Source of the DNA: Apis mellifera
Lineage: Eukaryota; Arthropoda; Insecta; Hymenoptera; Apidae
Assembly (NCBI RefSeq): GCF_003254395.2
Contig: NC_037640.1
Span: 10,026,289-10,090,288 of the forward strand
Direction of reading: 5' to 3'
Length of the DNA: 64,000 nt
This document shows positions 48,213 through 63,500 of the stretch, piece after piece. Made by a program: the position numbers and the translations under genes. The notes beneath the pieces are model-generated. The model searched no databases. It was not told the origin of the DNA and was given only the letters and a program-made list of their open reading frames with translations. Each line of letters starts with the position of its first letter. The first letter of the stretch is position 1.

Positions 48213-48507
48213 ATGAGCTGGCAATCGAGCAACGAGACTGTTCTCGACAACGGTAATTACGTGCTGAACACGTTGCATTATATCAACAAATTGAACGAGT
48301 CTGTGAACCCAGAGGCGATCGAGTGTCTGGAACGTAAGCATAAGGAGGAGTTGGAAAGGTTGTCGTTGGGAGGGATACTGGAGGAGGATCAACAGGGGTG
48401 CGAGATCAGTTGGGACTCTTTATTGTGCTGGCCTAGGACACCTCCTGGAACACTGGTCACGCTACCATGTTTCGATGAATTGAATGGGATCCGCTACGAC
48501 AGCACCC
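48213..48507 (+). CDS. Dh44-R: Class B neuropeptide GPCR, probable DH44 (CRF-like diuretic hormone) receptor, N-terminal exon
   Basis: 98 codons plus one base, then a GTGAGT donor at 48508. Residues 63-86 hold the hormone-receptor-domain core: Cys63, Trp67-Asp68, Cys72-Trp73-Pro74, Gly79 and Cys86. GIRYDST follows at 92-98. C-x8-C-W-P-x4-G-x6-C with a GxxYD tail is the extracellular hormone-binding domain of family B receptors, and the PCFDELNGIRYD form resembles CRF/DH44 receptors more than PDF or DH31 receptors. Asn7 and Asn28 are N-glycosylation sequons. No signal peptide is evident. Such receptors sit in the plasma membrane, bind CRF-like diuretic peptides and raise cAMP. The seven-helix part must lie beyond the window, because no later exon was recognised. 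Class B is a strong call; the subtype is an inference. Confidence 0.75.
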
Positions 48508-51500
48508 GTGAGTATTTCATTTTCATACTTCATATTTCATTACCGCTTTAAAATTATTCGATTCTACGTCGCCTTTTGGCGAGGAGTTTTTTTTTTTTTT
48601 CAGAGACAATAGTCGGTGGTCTTTTCTTAATAGAAGCACGAGATCGTGAAATTTATTCTTACATGCAACGAATAATTATTCATTCGGATTTCATTGTGTA
48701 AGCTGATTTGAACATTCAGATCGGTGATTAGGATTTTAACGATGTTAATAATTGAATTATATAATTCAACTTTTATGTGATGTTCAAATATCGTTTTTTT
48801 ACACGCTGTATGAATTTTTTTCAGATTCGAATTTCATTTCTATAACTAATTTTTCTATAAAAATTCGATTTTTAAAAAACTGCAATTTCTTCAAAATTAT
48901 AATGTTCCCTTATAACAATATAATTAATATTAATATTAATATTAGGAGAAGGTGTTTTCATTAGTTTAATATTCAAATATTGTTTTTTATACGTTATATG
49001 AATTTTTTTCAGATTCGAATTTCATTTCTATAACTAATTTTCCTATAAAAATTCGATTTTTAAAAAACTGCAATTTCTAATTATAACAAGGCCATATTAA
49101 TATTAGAAGAAGGTGTTTTCATTAGTTTAATATTGTTTTTATACACTATATGAATTTTTTTTTAAATTCGAATTTCATTTCTATAACTAATTCTCCTATA
49201 AAAATTCGATTTTTAAAAAACTGCAATTTCTAATTATAACGTTTCCTTATAACAATATAATTAATATTAATATTAAGATAGAATATTAGGATTAAGATAT
49301 AAGATAGAATATTAAGAGAAGGTGTTTTCATTAGTTTAATATTCAAATATCGTTTTTATACGCTATATAAATTTTTTTTAGATTCGAATTTCATTTCTAT
49401 AATTAATTTTCCTATAAAAATTCGATTTTTAAAAAACTGCAATTTCTTCAAAATTATAACGTTCCCTTATAACAATATAATTAATATTAATATTAATATT
49501 AGGAGAAGATGTTTTCATTAGTTTAATATTCAAATATCGTTTTTATACGCTATATAAATTTTTTTTAGAATTTCATTTCTATAATTAATTTTCCTATAAA
49601 AATTCGATTTTTAAAAAACTGCAATTTCTTCAAAATTATAACGTTCCCTTATAACAATATAATTAATATTAATATTAGGAGAAGATGTTTTCATTAGTTT
49701 AATATTCAAATATCGTTTTTATACGCTGTATAAATTTTTTTCAGATTCGAATTTCATTTCTATAACTAATTTTCCTATAAAAATTCGATTTTTAAAAAAC
49801 TGCAATTTCTAATTATAACGTTCCCTCATAACAAGAGTATATCAATATTAGAAGAAGGTGTTTTCATTAGTTTAATAGTTGCACGAGGATACGTGGGGAA
49901 TTAAAAATGTATATACTGATAATATTGTAACACTGTAACGAGAGAGAGAGAGAGGAAAAATTTCAAGTAAAATTAATTAACCGTCCATTTTATGAAGTAA
50001 CTGTCCGCTCGCATAATTAATAACCGCGTTTAGTGAATGTTACACGATTCATTTCACTCTGGATAGAAATTGATAATCCGACAGGAAATATTATCCTTCA
50101 GAAATTGAATTTCCGTTTCATCTCTTCCGTTTATCCTTAAGAAAGCAAATGTTCCTTTTTAATCGAAAATTAATGATCGATGATTTTGGAAAGAGAAATT
50201 TTTGGAATCGATCCTTTCGATAATCGAATTTTTTTCAAAATATATTATTTCTTAATTTTTTTTAATCGATCAAATATCGAGTTTCCTTAATAATCGACGA
50301 AATTCGTTGATATCATTGATTAACTAGAATTAGGATTCAATCTGTTTTTATTCGAGCTCTTTCAAGCTCAAAAGATTAAGGAAAGATTGATAAGGATTCG
50401 GATCATCGGATTAAAGGGGAAAGATTTGAGACCCGTTGTTACCCGAGTCTTCTCCTCTCAAATGTATTCATATCGATTCTCCAATTCTCTGACGATTTTT
50501 AGTATCAGAATATATAGCACGATTCTTTTCAAATTCTTTTTTAAATATTTATATAATATCCTCTTATATCTTCCTATTTTTTTTTCCTTTTTTAATAAAA
50601 CTTTTCAAATAGAACTATTCAGAATAAAAAAAAAATGCTTCGTTTGTTAATGCAGGGTGTTCAATATTAACTATTTAAATAACGAAAAAATTAGTATTTA
50701 AAAAAAAAAATAAATAAACGATAAACTTTCTATCCTTTAAAATTTTTTCATAATTTACATCATTCAATTAAAAAGAATCTTAATACCTATATTAATATAA
50801 TAAATTCGAAGAATAATATTTTATTCATTTCGTGATAAAGAATTATTTTTTCCATCGATATCTTTTCACTCTAAACAATAATTGACTTCCAAGAAATCAA
50901 GTTTAATTAAGAAATAATCTTGTCGATATTTCAATAAATTTAAAAAAACAAAACGAAAAAAAAAATAACACTTTTAATTTGTAATATCAAACTTGTTTAT
51001 TTCCTTATTCACTTCCTCTATAATAAATTTAAAATCAATCACAAATGAACAAAACATCCCTTGTAGGAATCGTTGACTGAATATAAAATGCATTCGCATT
51101 CATTTCTGAATGAATCTTTACAATTGGATTGTTGAAATTGCTGTTGGCACGAGGGAACATAGTGGACTCTTATTCTTGACAAAAACTCGAGGATTTTAAA
51201 GTGATCATCACTTTCGTGTCGTAATGTGAAACACCCATTATATCGGATTTAATTAAATCGTTTAGCGACTACGACCTTCCTTCACTTCTATATATATATA
51301 TATATCTTTCTTTTCTTCCATTTTTCCTTTATCCTTTTCCTAAAAAAAAAAAGAAGTACAATAGGTGTTCATAGCAGTATGCTTTATTCGAAATCGCATA
51401 CAATTTCATCCGTCCATCGTAACGTGAAATGAAAAAACAACGGGGTTCGTGAACTCTTTTGATGAATGTCGATACTTTGTAAATAAATATATCGTTTGTA

Positions 51501-54500
51501 AATAAATGAAATCAATTGGAAAGATACACAAAAAGATTTTTTTTAACAGGATTGGGATTTGACGTTGAAATTTTGGGAATAAAGATTCAGTTTTTTTTTT
51601 TGTAATATTTTGTATTATTTTATAAAATTAATTTTTTCAAACGAAATGATAAGGGTAATTTTTTAAAGATAAAATTTTGAATGAGACTATTTTTAGATGA
51701 ATGATATAAATTGGATTAATTAATAATGGATAAAGAAAATATATAATTCTATTGAATGAAATTTCATGTTTCATATTGAAGAAAAAAAAATTATCAATAG
51801 AAATTGAAATGCATAATTTTAATACAATATAAAAGGACATGTATCTCTATTGAATTGGGATGTAGAATTGAAATTTCAAAAGTGACTGATAAATTTTGTT
51901 GAAGGGAATGATTACATTGTGTGGTTTATAAAGTAGATTAAAAAAAAATCTCAATTTAAAATTTCCATTTAAAAATAAAAACGATTTTGTTATTTTTAAA
52001 TAATTAAAAAGAACTTGCAATTAAATATTTATTTGTTACATGTTAAAATATAGAAAATGAAAGATATGAAAAACATGTTAATTATATGTTACTGATATTG
52101 TATAATTTCATTGATCGAACGATTCAGACTTTTCTGTTTGACGTGAAAGAAAATTATCGACAGAATGTGGGAAAAAGTATGGAATTGTTGTATTTGATCG
52201 ATCTATCGAAAAAAACTGTAACAAAACTTGTTCTCTGTATACGTAATAATACAAATATCACGTAATTCAGCGAAAAATTGAAAAAAAAAAATAGATCCAT
52301 TTTCTTTACATTATTCGTACATGAAATGAACGCACAAATTATAATTACATTGTTCGTTGAAAAATAAATTAAGCATTGAGAAACATTTATTTGTAAAGCA
52401 TTCAAAGTATTTAAAAATATTAATTATTTTGTTACGTTAAAAAAGAAATATATGTATAAAGGAAATATTTTTTTTCTTTTTTTCTGTAGAACAATTCGAA
52501 ACTAGCATTATATGATAATTGCATTTGTATTCTATTTCTTTTTGTATCTTTACTTGTCAGTGAATATTTTAGGTTATGTTATCTTCCTCTCCTTTTATCC
52601 AAGAAAACGTATGTACTTATATCTATACCTATGTAAAAACTGTATCATATGAATTCTGCAAAAATTCTCAGTAGAAATAGAAAATTTTCCCTTTATAAAT
52701 TTTTTCAAAATTTGTTCCAAAGTTTGTTCCAATAGTTTCGAATTTTTAAAACAATGTGTGAATCATGTTTGATGATATATGGATTTTTCATTTATCATTT
52801 TGACTTTCAATATTTTCGAAATTCAATTCCTTTTTTATTTATCGAATTTGTTATCGAATTTTATTTTGGGATTTTCAATGATTTGTTAATTCATATCGTC
52901 AATTACTATATTTTCAATCTACAACTTTTATCGTCAATTTTGTTTAATTTTTCACTGTGTTCAATATAACTTTCCGTTATTAATCTTCATTTTATCAATT
53001 TATACAGTACGATATTTGATGATCTCAATTTTAAAAACGTTTTGTAAATATCAAACTCTACAGTTTTTGATTTTGAATCGTAAATTAACTTGTTACATAA
53101 CTATCCGTCTTTTATTTCCATAAAATCTTTTGGACGGATGAATATTCAAGAAATATTGTACGTGTAAGAAAAGTTTTTAATGTAAAAACTTGAAAAGATA
53201 ATAGAATCATATTTTTTTTATGTTTTCATTATTATATTTAAAAAAAAAAAATATTAAAAGAAATTGCTATTGCATTAGTAATTTTTTTTAGTATTAATTA
53301 TAGATACTTTGGTAATAAAACAAATTTTTTCAAATAATCTTATATAGAAAAAATAGTGTCATGTTATTTGAATATTATAATAGAAATTTGCAATTAAAAA
53401 ATAAAAAGGAAAACATTGTCCTAGAATATCCTAGATTATTCAAATCCATGCAATCTAACCTCAAAACTTTTTGTTCCATTATCATCCAACCTCCTATCCA
53501 ATATCCACCTTGATCGAACGATTAAACGAAAGCCATGGAAAAGCGTTTTCCTAAATGTCTTACACGTTTAGGTCGACATAATTTGAATTCTCCAATTCAA
53601 AAGAAATCCTTTTGCGTGCGAGTATCGCTCGAAGGCAACCTCATAAAGGAACTAAGCAGTAGAAAACAGGAATAACGATCACTTTAAAAATTGCTTCTCC
53701 TTTTTTTTTTCTTTACTACGATCAATTATAATCGATGTGAATTCTAAGGCTCGTAAATATCGTCACATTTTTGACATGTAATTTCCGTGATATACTTATT
53801 TCTTGCAACGCACAATTCGTAAAACAGTCTTATGCACGAGTTGATGCCTTCACAGGAATATCAAATCTCGATTTATATGAGTGCATGAAGTTTTAGTATA
53901 TACATATGTATGTACGTATTCATCTAGCGAGTTATATCTAATCCATGTTCGATCCAGAACCTATGATTGGGTGGATTTTCAACGTTCGATGTCGTCCATT
54001 ATTGACAAACGATAATTGAAACAAAAAGATTTTTCTTTTTTAATCATGATTTTTCCTCTATTGTACTTATTTGTCATTGGAAATAGAATTTAAAATAATT
54101 CAATATTCTAATATTCTTTTAATGAAAATATTGTTATATTTTTGAAATAAGAGTTTAATATAATTATATATTAGCGATAAAAACAAATATTCAATATTGA
54201 TGACCTTTGCATTATTTTTTATAAAAAAATCGACCACTTACCACTATAATAGCGATTGATTAATCAGTAATGAAAGGTCGCCATTATCGTATGCCTTTAG
54301 GCAACGTTATTACATTATCAGAATTTTCAGACATTGTTACATATCAAAGTGTAATATAAGTATTGAATTGAACAGATGATGTAGATTATTTTATAATGTA
54401 ATAGAATTTTCAATATTTGAATCGACAGAGAAATAGGATTCTTCTTTTTGGAAATTTTGACATGTAAAAATACTTTTTATTCTTATTATTTTATTCGTTT

Positions 54501-57500
54501 CAAAACAAACAATATTATTAAAAGATAATAAACTAAGAAATTATAAATATTGTTTTCAAAAATAATTAAAAAATATATGAATTTTATATATGGCATATAA
54601 GCATATTTTGTATATATATGTTTAATGTATGTATATTCCTGAGCCAAATAAAAACTAGAATAGAGAGTTAAAACAAAATTCATTAAGATTTCATAAAAGG
54701 AAAGTGTTACAAAAAAAAATGTTTCATAATTCGTTTGCATTTTTTTCCTTAAAAATTATAAAAAAAATTGAAATTCAATAAAAATTTATTAAATTGTACA
54801 AAAATTTGGAAAAATAGATTAAATAAATTAGTGATATTGAGCAATTAAAGAACATTTTATTGAATAATGTAAATTAGAAAAATATTTTCGTGTTTTCCAT
54901 TATTTCAATAACTAAATGACTAGATTTCGTTTTTAATTAGAAACAAAAGCGTGATCGTATACGACACGAGGTTAATTATGAAAGTAACCGGTCGTGCAGC
55001 TTGGTCGCGCCATTTAAGATCAAATTACATTAGCGTCGTGTAATGTCAGTGGAAAATAAATTGTGGTCACTGTGTATTCCTCATTCTGTTAGCACTACAG
55101 ACTTTCGCAAATTCGTGGTTACTATCTTTCAATGAATATTCATGATAAGAATTTGAAAACCATTAACACTATTGACACTTTCTTCATGAATTAATTTAAT
55201 ATTTCCGTCTCGTGATCAATTTTGTTGTATTGTGAATAATTAAGAAGCTTAATTAATCGGCTTAAGAAATCGATTTTCATTCTTATATATTGTTTTTTAT
55301 TGTTCAAAGATTCTGATTCGAATTTGTTTTTTTTTTTTTTGTTTCTTTAATTAGTTAAGGCTAAGGAATTATTGATAAAAAAGGGATAAAATCTAAATGT
55401 GAATTAGAGATCGAAAATTTGCAATATTTTAAATTTGTCTATTATATGTTATAAAAACTAATTATATTATGTATATATTTTTATTTTAAAAAATAGTTGC
55501 AATTTTAATTACATTTAAATGCAGATTTTATAATTACGAATTGTCGAATTATTCAAATTTTCCAATCATTTCCTAATTGGATTCTTGTAATAGTCTTATG
55601 AATCCAAATATACCAAATTGGAAACAGAAATTTTATACCAACTTCTATGTGCTGAAACAAATTAAATCGGATAATTCTAAATTTAAATTTTTTTACAATT
55701 TTATTAATTGATTTAATTATATGGAATATATAATATAATAATATATAAACTATAATAATACATACAAACTATATAAATATAAATTTTTATCTATCTGATA
55801 TAAAAATTTTATTATTTTTAATTATTATGTTCCACTTCTCTACAAAATCTTCTTTTCTTTCATAATATAAGTTTTATCCATATTTTATTTTATAATATTT
55901 CTTCTTCATCTTTTTTATTTAAATATCTCAATAAATATAACTTCATTCAAACTAAATACACATTGTAAAAAATCTAATTTTATGCATGATCAATATCTCA
56001 GCCATGAGCACACCTTTCGAAAGACCAGTCGGATACGACAGGAAATCAACGAACATTTCAATCATTATCAAACACTCCATATAATTCTCTGGAATCGCAA
56101 TGAGGGAGTTTCGTGATATCGCTGGTTATTTCCCCTGATTTATAACGCCTGCACACGATATTCATAAATGTAATAGATCCTCTATACACATTGTTATTTC
56201 ACAGTTATATCGTATATTATTTTCAAAAATAGATAACTAAATTTAAAAAAGGTTAGATAAACACAATCTGAAAATTCATCCTTGCTAAAATACGAGTTTT
56301 TTATCATGATATATTTCAATTTAAGTTAATCTACATATTTAACTCTTTTGAATTTTTATTTGTGAAAATAAGAACTATAATTTATGATAATAATACTATT
56401 GTATCGTATCATTTTTTTTACATTCACCACTAGGAAGATTTACACGGAATACATTCCCATGAGAAAAATATCACACTCTTTCTTCTCTTCCTAACCTTCA
56501 ATATCATAGTATTCAAAATACGAAGTTTCTAGATAGTATTATCGATGAATTTGTACTTCTTTTTCTTCTTCTTTTTTTCTTTGTCCTTTCTCTCCTATTT
56601 CCAATAATCCAGTATCCAGGAACCACATAAAATAATTATTATTATACACTTATTATTATACAATAATGAAAAAATTTAAAATAAATCAAAAACTTTTTAA
56701 CCTCTTCGATGATCTTTAAATTGATAATCAAAAAATTTATGTTTGATTTAATTCTGAAACGCCCTGTATTCGTATACATGCACGCTTATATAGTAGACTA
56801 TATATTACTTGCATATATGCTCATGAGAGGAATAATATAATGGTGGGCAAATTGGTCGAGCTTTACGGCGCCATTATACATTCGATGGTGAAACGGTAAA
56901 AGCAAATCTTGGTTACGAAACGTGTCGCGTCTAAAATTCCTTTTGCTTGCCTATGAATGTTCGATTCATTCACCACGATTCAACAAAAAAAAAAAAAAAA
57001 GGAATTTTATCGAACGATTCCAATGGATTGAAATGGAGAGCGTGCTTTTGATCGCCTTTCTTATTATACGTACGATCCGTTTCGAACATACCGCGTGAAT
57101 ACTGAATATCGAACACCATTGGTGAATTCACAGGACAGATTCTAGTGGAATGATTATTCTCGTTGCACTAATCGTTGTTTTAAAAATATTATAATTTATG
57201 TATATTTGAATTTAAGTGACTTTTATGTATTGTGTACAGAAGTTTGTGTCTTGTTTAAATTAATTATGATTTTGTAATGTTTTATATTCAATTTTGAAAT
57301 ATAATTTTGCCCTCAACTTTATTTTAAAATTAAAAACAATAAAATAATAATATAATAAAATAATAAATGATTTTAAAATCACAAATAAAATCATTAAAAA
57401 ACACAATCGACAAATATTTCGAAAAAAATGTTTAATTCCGTGAAAATAAAACAATATTTTCTGTTATCGTAAATTAAAAGATTGGCATACTTGTACGCCA

Positions 57501-60500
57501 TAAATAATATATGAATACATCTGGTTTAAACTTTTCGAAAGCTATTCATGATAACCTGTGAATCTAATTGGTCCCACCGATGCGTGAAGTTATTAACTCT
57601 AACGTGATCAAAATGTTCTGAGTTCTCGAAACTGAACAGCTTTTCATTTTCCACATTGCTGCTTGTCGTATAAATTGACCAGAGTTTTATTGTGCACCAG
57701 TGTCGTGAAAAAATTATAAGGAGACAAGAGAGGTTAAAAATTTCGATTTCGAATTGCAATTATTTGCAAATGTTAAATAATAAATTCTATATTCGTGCAG
57801 TGTATGTAGAATTAATGAATATTGGAATTAACATTGCATTCAGATATTATGTAAACATGAGTGAATATAGATGAAAGCTTTCTTCAACATGATCAAGTTT
57901 CGAAAACAGTTGAAACAGAAATATCTCATAGAAATAACTATAAGTATTAATTTCTCTTTTTAAAATATTTAAAGATTATATATACAATTTCTATTAATTT
58001 TTATTTAATACATGATTTTTTTTGAAAAATTTATTTAAACTCATGATTTCTTCCAATATTTCTTCAATATTTTTTTAAATATCTTCCATTGAATATTTTT
58101 TCAGTATTTCCTTCGAAATAGAAATATTGCAAAATTATTATTTGTACAATTTATATAATTTTCTTTATTTTTAATCAAAAATTTCATTAAAGTTTTCATA
58201 AAACAATTCAGGATTACATTAGATTATAATAACGAAAAGATGGCAGCACCATACAAAAATTACATCACGAATTTTAAATTCTTTCAATGTGAAACTTCTT
58301 GACAGGTTTTCCTTGTATTCTTCACGGTGTCCTGTTGAATCGATTTTCAATTTAATGCTCGCAACCAAACAAATCCAATTACGATCATCTGTTGAGACTT
58401 TTATCTAACATATTGTTATCTAACATATCTAACAAATTCTTCAAGAACACGTTGCAATTTTATTTTTTCTTACAATCGATTTATATTGTTAACATAATTA
58501 ATATTTTTCATTTATAATATATTCATAATAAATATTCATTCATAATAAATACTTGAAAACGTATACAGAATTATTCTTTGATATCACACGATTTCCATCG
58601 AATTTATTATAATTTTTCGTATTGATAAAACCTTCCTTCAAGAATTTTAAATACAATTTCATACAAAGTATACGATTTTAAAAAGTGATAATAGGAATTA
58701 ATAACATTGTCAGAATTATACAGTTATTAAAATAATAAATGTTTGTATTTTTCTAAAAAGTAATTATAAGAGTTAATATAATAGAAAAAAAAAAAATAAT
58801 TTGTCAATCTATTAAAATGAGATTTCAATTTTTTCTCTAAAAAATAATATAGTCTGATATAAGCGAGAAAATTTATATTTCCAAGAAAATTGATTTTCGC
58901 ATAAAATAAACAAACATTCCCCAAGACGTGAATTTATAGATTTCTATTCAGGCTTATATCTAAGTATACTTAGTATACACAATGTTATGCCAAGTTAGGT
59001 TAGGTGTTGCTCAAGAAAATATTGTTTAATCCGCTATTCAAACGCTAATCTTTAAAAAAATTATTATAAGTACTATTATTTAAAAAATTTAATCTCTCGA
59101 CTTTGCAAATCTTTTTTTAGTTAAAAAAAAAAGAAGAATAATTATTTTATAAATTTTTCCATCAAAAAAACGTTCAAATCTATCGATTTTATTTAAAAAG
59201 CGTAAAAAATCTTGGAAAGTTTTCAAGCTAAAACTTTTAACGATCCTAATTTGATGATTAAAAAGTGTATTTTTTACGGTATCTACATCTACGAACTCGC
59301 TAACAAGTTCCGTCAAGCCAAGTTTTAATCAAATCGATTTCGAAATCAATGTCCCGTAATACAAAAGAACTTAATATGAATATTTCATTCCACATTGTCA
59401 ATTTACTTTTATAGATAAGCATTAAAACACCCTTTTGACATTTTACGATGTTGCACAGTTACATTTCACGAAGCGACAAATTATTCTAAACGTGTCTCTC
59501 TATTAAAAGTAATTTTCAAAAAGAAAGTTTTATGGTAACCTGCAAAGTTTGAGATGACGAAGTTAATTCAGTTTAAACTTTAAAATGGTTGCGCATAACT
59601 GGACGCAACTTTGTAGTATATTTATCATTCCATGCAAATAATTTCACTATCATTTTCGTGATATGATAAAAATAATAAATTACATAACATTAGTTAGAAC
59701 ATTATTATTCGATTAATTTTAGAATCTGTTTTTCGTACTTTTAGCTTCGTAAAATAAAAAAAAAAAAAAAATATGCATATATAAAAATAGAAATAGTATA
59801 AAAAAAAACTGAATGAGAAATAAAACCAAATAAAAAAAAAAATAAAAAAAAAATACAAGATACTCGTAAAAGTTTCATTTTTACTAAAATACAAACTATT
59901 GTATAACAGAAATAAAGAGAATCAAATTCCATGTGTTCCATTATTCAGATAAAACAGTTGAAAATTTCAGGAACAGGATTTTTCTTTCGGTAAATACAGA
60001 TAGGAATTCGCAAATGGTATCAACTCGAAGAAATTTTTATTTTTTCCAAATATCATCGTGTTCGGTATCATTTCCATTCGAATAAAATTTTCATTACAAT
60101 AAATATTTCGTAATAAATTAAAAAATATAAAAAAAAAATTTTTCTCTTATTTTAACGATTCGTCGCCAAATAAAAACCGAAGATTTTATTTTCCAAATAA
60201 TCTAATCGCGGAATTGTCTTGAAGAAGCATCGAATGAAATTCAATAAAGTATCACGCTTCGATCGCACGTTATGCTCGACGACTATTTTTCTCACTTTTC
60301 ATGAGGCGAGAAATAATTTCACCAATAGTTGATGAAATTTTCACGGATTCAAGGATAGTACAAGCGACTTGATCAAATAAAGATTTTTCAGAGTTAAACA
60401 AATTGTCGACCGGATATTTCTAGGCGATAAGACACGAATTCACAGAATACGTGAAAAGATTTTTTACGAACCATCTTCGAAGACCATTTTTAGGAATATG

Positions 60501-63500
60501 CCAGAGAGATCATTCGGGAGAGATAGACCTGACCATAAATTACAACGTGGAATGAATTACAACTATTCTTGGATCCTTTTTGAAAAGGTGAAAAAGAATC
60601 AGTGAGCTCTCTTTCTCGAATTTGTTATTCAAATTCTTGTGGGGTGGAAAATTTGCTTGCAGAGAACTCGTGAAATATCGATACGTACGGAATTTTTGAA
60701 GGAATTGCTTGGAATTTCAAATAAGCCATGAGAATTTCTTTTTTTTCTTTCATAAAAAAATTACTGAGGATTGGTATTTGTGAAATAATTTCATTTCAAT
60801 GTATAAAGATTTTAATTTATATCTGATAGATAAGAGTGTCAAATAAAAAGATAGATAAGATCAAATAAATAAAATAAATTGGTAATAGATTGTATTACAA
60901 GATTGTATGACATAGAAGAATGATTACTCATAATATAATAGACAATTATTGGTGAAAAAAGAACAAGAGAGTCACTTGCCAGGCAAGCAGAATCATGGCA
61001 AGACAATCCTGATTAAACAAGTAATGTAGATCGGCCATTAATAAGAGTAAGTGGGTCAGAAAAGGAGAATAGGGTACTCATGAGCAGACAAAGGGAAAAG
61101 AACGACCATGAATCGGGCGAGTAGATTAAAATGATGATGGTCGAACAAATCGACTAACAAAACGATTGAAATATTTTTCGATATTTTGAACGATGAATAA
61201 ATATAAATATAAATTGAAAAAAAAATTATTTTGTCTCTACGTAGGCAAATATATTTTTTCATTCGTAGTTTCATAGTAAAATTATCTAAAAATAAAAAGA
61301 ATAGCTATCCAACTGTAATGAAAATAAAAAAAATCAAAGTTGATTTTTTACCATTTTATTTATAGATTATACCAGCTTTGATATTCGATTCAGGATTTTA
61401 TATAAAAATTTTTGAATAATAATATTTTTCCTCTTCACGAAATAGTTGTTCATTTTAATTTTTTGATAGAGTAGGTTTTTCTACTGAAAAGGAAAAATTC
61501 ATTCGAATATGTCGGTAAAAAGAGTGAAAAAGTTTAACCCAGGTTAACAGCCTTAGCTGTGATAAAGACGAAATTGAACGTTCGTACATAGACATCGTAA
61601 AACGACATCAATGTGGTCTTTTTTATAACTTATTTATTAAAACACATGGGAATTAAAGTTTATTAAAAAGTACGAGAGAGATTGAAATCCTTTACATTCA
61701 TCTCTTACTCTCAACAAAAAATAATTCCCTTTTCGTTTCATTTGTTATAATCAGGTTAAATCACTGCTGTTGAATTATTGTATTTGTGCTGTAAAATACA
61801 GGCTGACCCATTTTAACTTTATAAATAATGCGTAGGAATACGAAGGCAAAGAGATTGACGAGCGTGGATGCCAAGGCTACTTTCAGATCATTTGTTTTTT
61901 ATTTCAAAGTGACATTTATTATCTCTTTTAAATATTTATGATGATCGATCATGTAAATAAAATTAAGGAAATGAAATTCATTTGATTGAACCTTCTTACT
62001 AAATTTTTACTGAAAAAATAATATTAATAATTTATTGTTTAATAGAAGAAAGAAACAAGATAATTTTATATTATATATTAAAAAATATATTTTTAAAGCA
62101 GAATTTTTTACAAAATGAAAAAATCTAAAAATATCCTAGAATATTATTATCTAAAATATCTCAACCTCAATGTACATGTTGGTTATAAGTGAATTTATAT
62201 ACAAATTGCAGCAGATTGATATACTAACGATATTAACAAAGAACTTGGTTTGAGAAAAACTCTTGAGAATCATTTTAGAAGCACTTCCACTTGAAAAGAG
62301 CCACTGAAATAAATTAATTAAATTAAAAAACCATGATTTCTCTGCTCAAACTAAAATATCTTATATCTAAATTAAATATGGTATTGAAAATATTTTTAAA
62401 AATATTTTGATACATTACCAGAATATGTAATTATAACTTGAATGATATACTCATAATTAATCTCAATTATGATCAAAGAACTTGCTTTTATGAATGACTT
62501 AAATTTGAATCAGTAATGAAGAACATAAATTTTATTTATAAAATAAATCTTTTTCTTATTTCATGTAATTATTATTTTAAACTTTGATAAGAACAAAAAA
62601 TAAATAAATTTTATTTAAATGAATTTCTTTAAAAAAGATTTCATGATTGTATTGCTATATGTATGATATATATATTATATGTATGATATTTATAATATTA
62701 TTATATTATTTATAATATATATAATTATATATATTGCAAATATTTTTCTTGTTTTACGTAATTATAATAATATTACTTTCATAGAAATAAAAATTTTGTA
62801 CAAATATCAGAAGAAAGATTTTATATAAATCCTAACCTTTCTAAAGAAGTTCTATTTTTTTTTATCACACTTATTTCTTATTTTCTTATTAATTTTTTCA
62901 TCACAACAATTATTCACAATAATTATCACATATATATATATATATATATATTTAAAAAGAAATAAAAAAGTTTTTTCTGATATATTTGAACATAATTTCG
63001 AAAATAAAATAATATATAATATTAAATAAATAATAAATCAAACTTTTTCGTTGACCCAATTCAAATTATATTTTTCACGTGGATGTAATCATCGATAATT
63101 TCTCTTTACGATCGATATCATTAAATCAATTTCATAGAGTGATACACATGTGATGTATGGTAAATTACAGAATTGTTTCCAGTTTCATTTCATTCGCGTA
63201 TCCATCATGGATATCGAATATTCCGTGGACGACAACGATGAACGTAAACGAAGACCGCGTTAAATCGGTTCGAAAATTAGGTCATAGCGACATTTCCGCA
63301 TCCCGATGTTTTCAGACGAAATTATCGAGCTTCTAACGACCGAGTTGATTTAACGATCAGCTTGGAACCACACGAAAATTAGTTTACACGCTGGAAAATC
63401 GAAATTGAACATTTCATTTCGAGATGTTTATATTTTCTTTCACTTTTTTTTTGCTTTCTATATAATTATACGTATAAATTACATTCTTTGAAAGAATCTT

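Noticed and set aside
58990..59005. TTAGG TTAGG, like the insect telomere repeat
   Set aside because: Only two units; chance occurrence.
63208..63264. 18-codon ATG frame (MDIEYSVDDNDERKRRPR)
   Set aside because: A tidy short frame in a complex block, but too short to support without conservation or expression.
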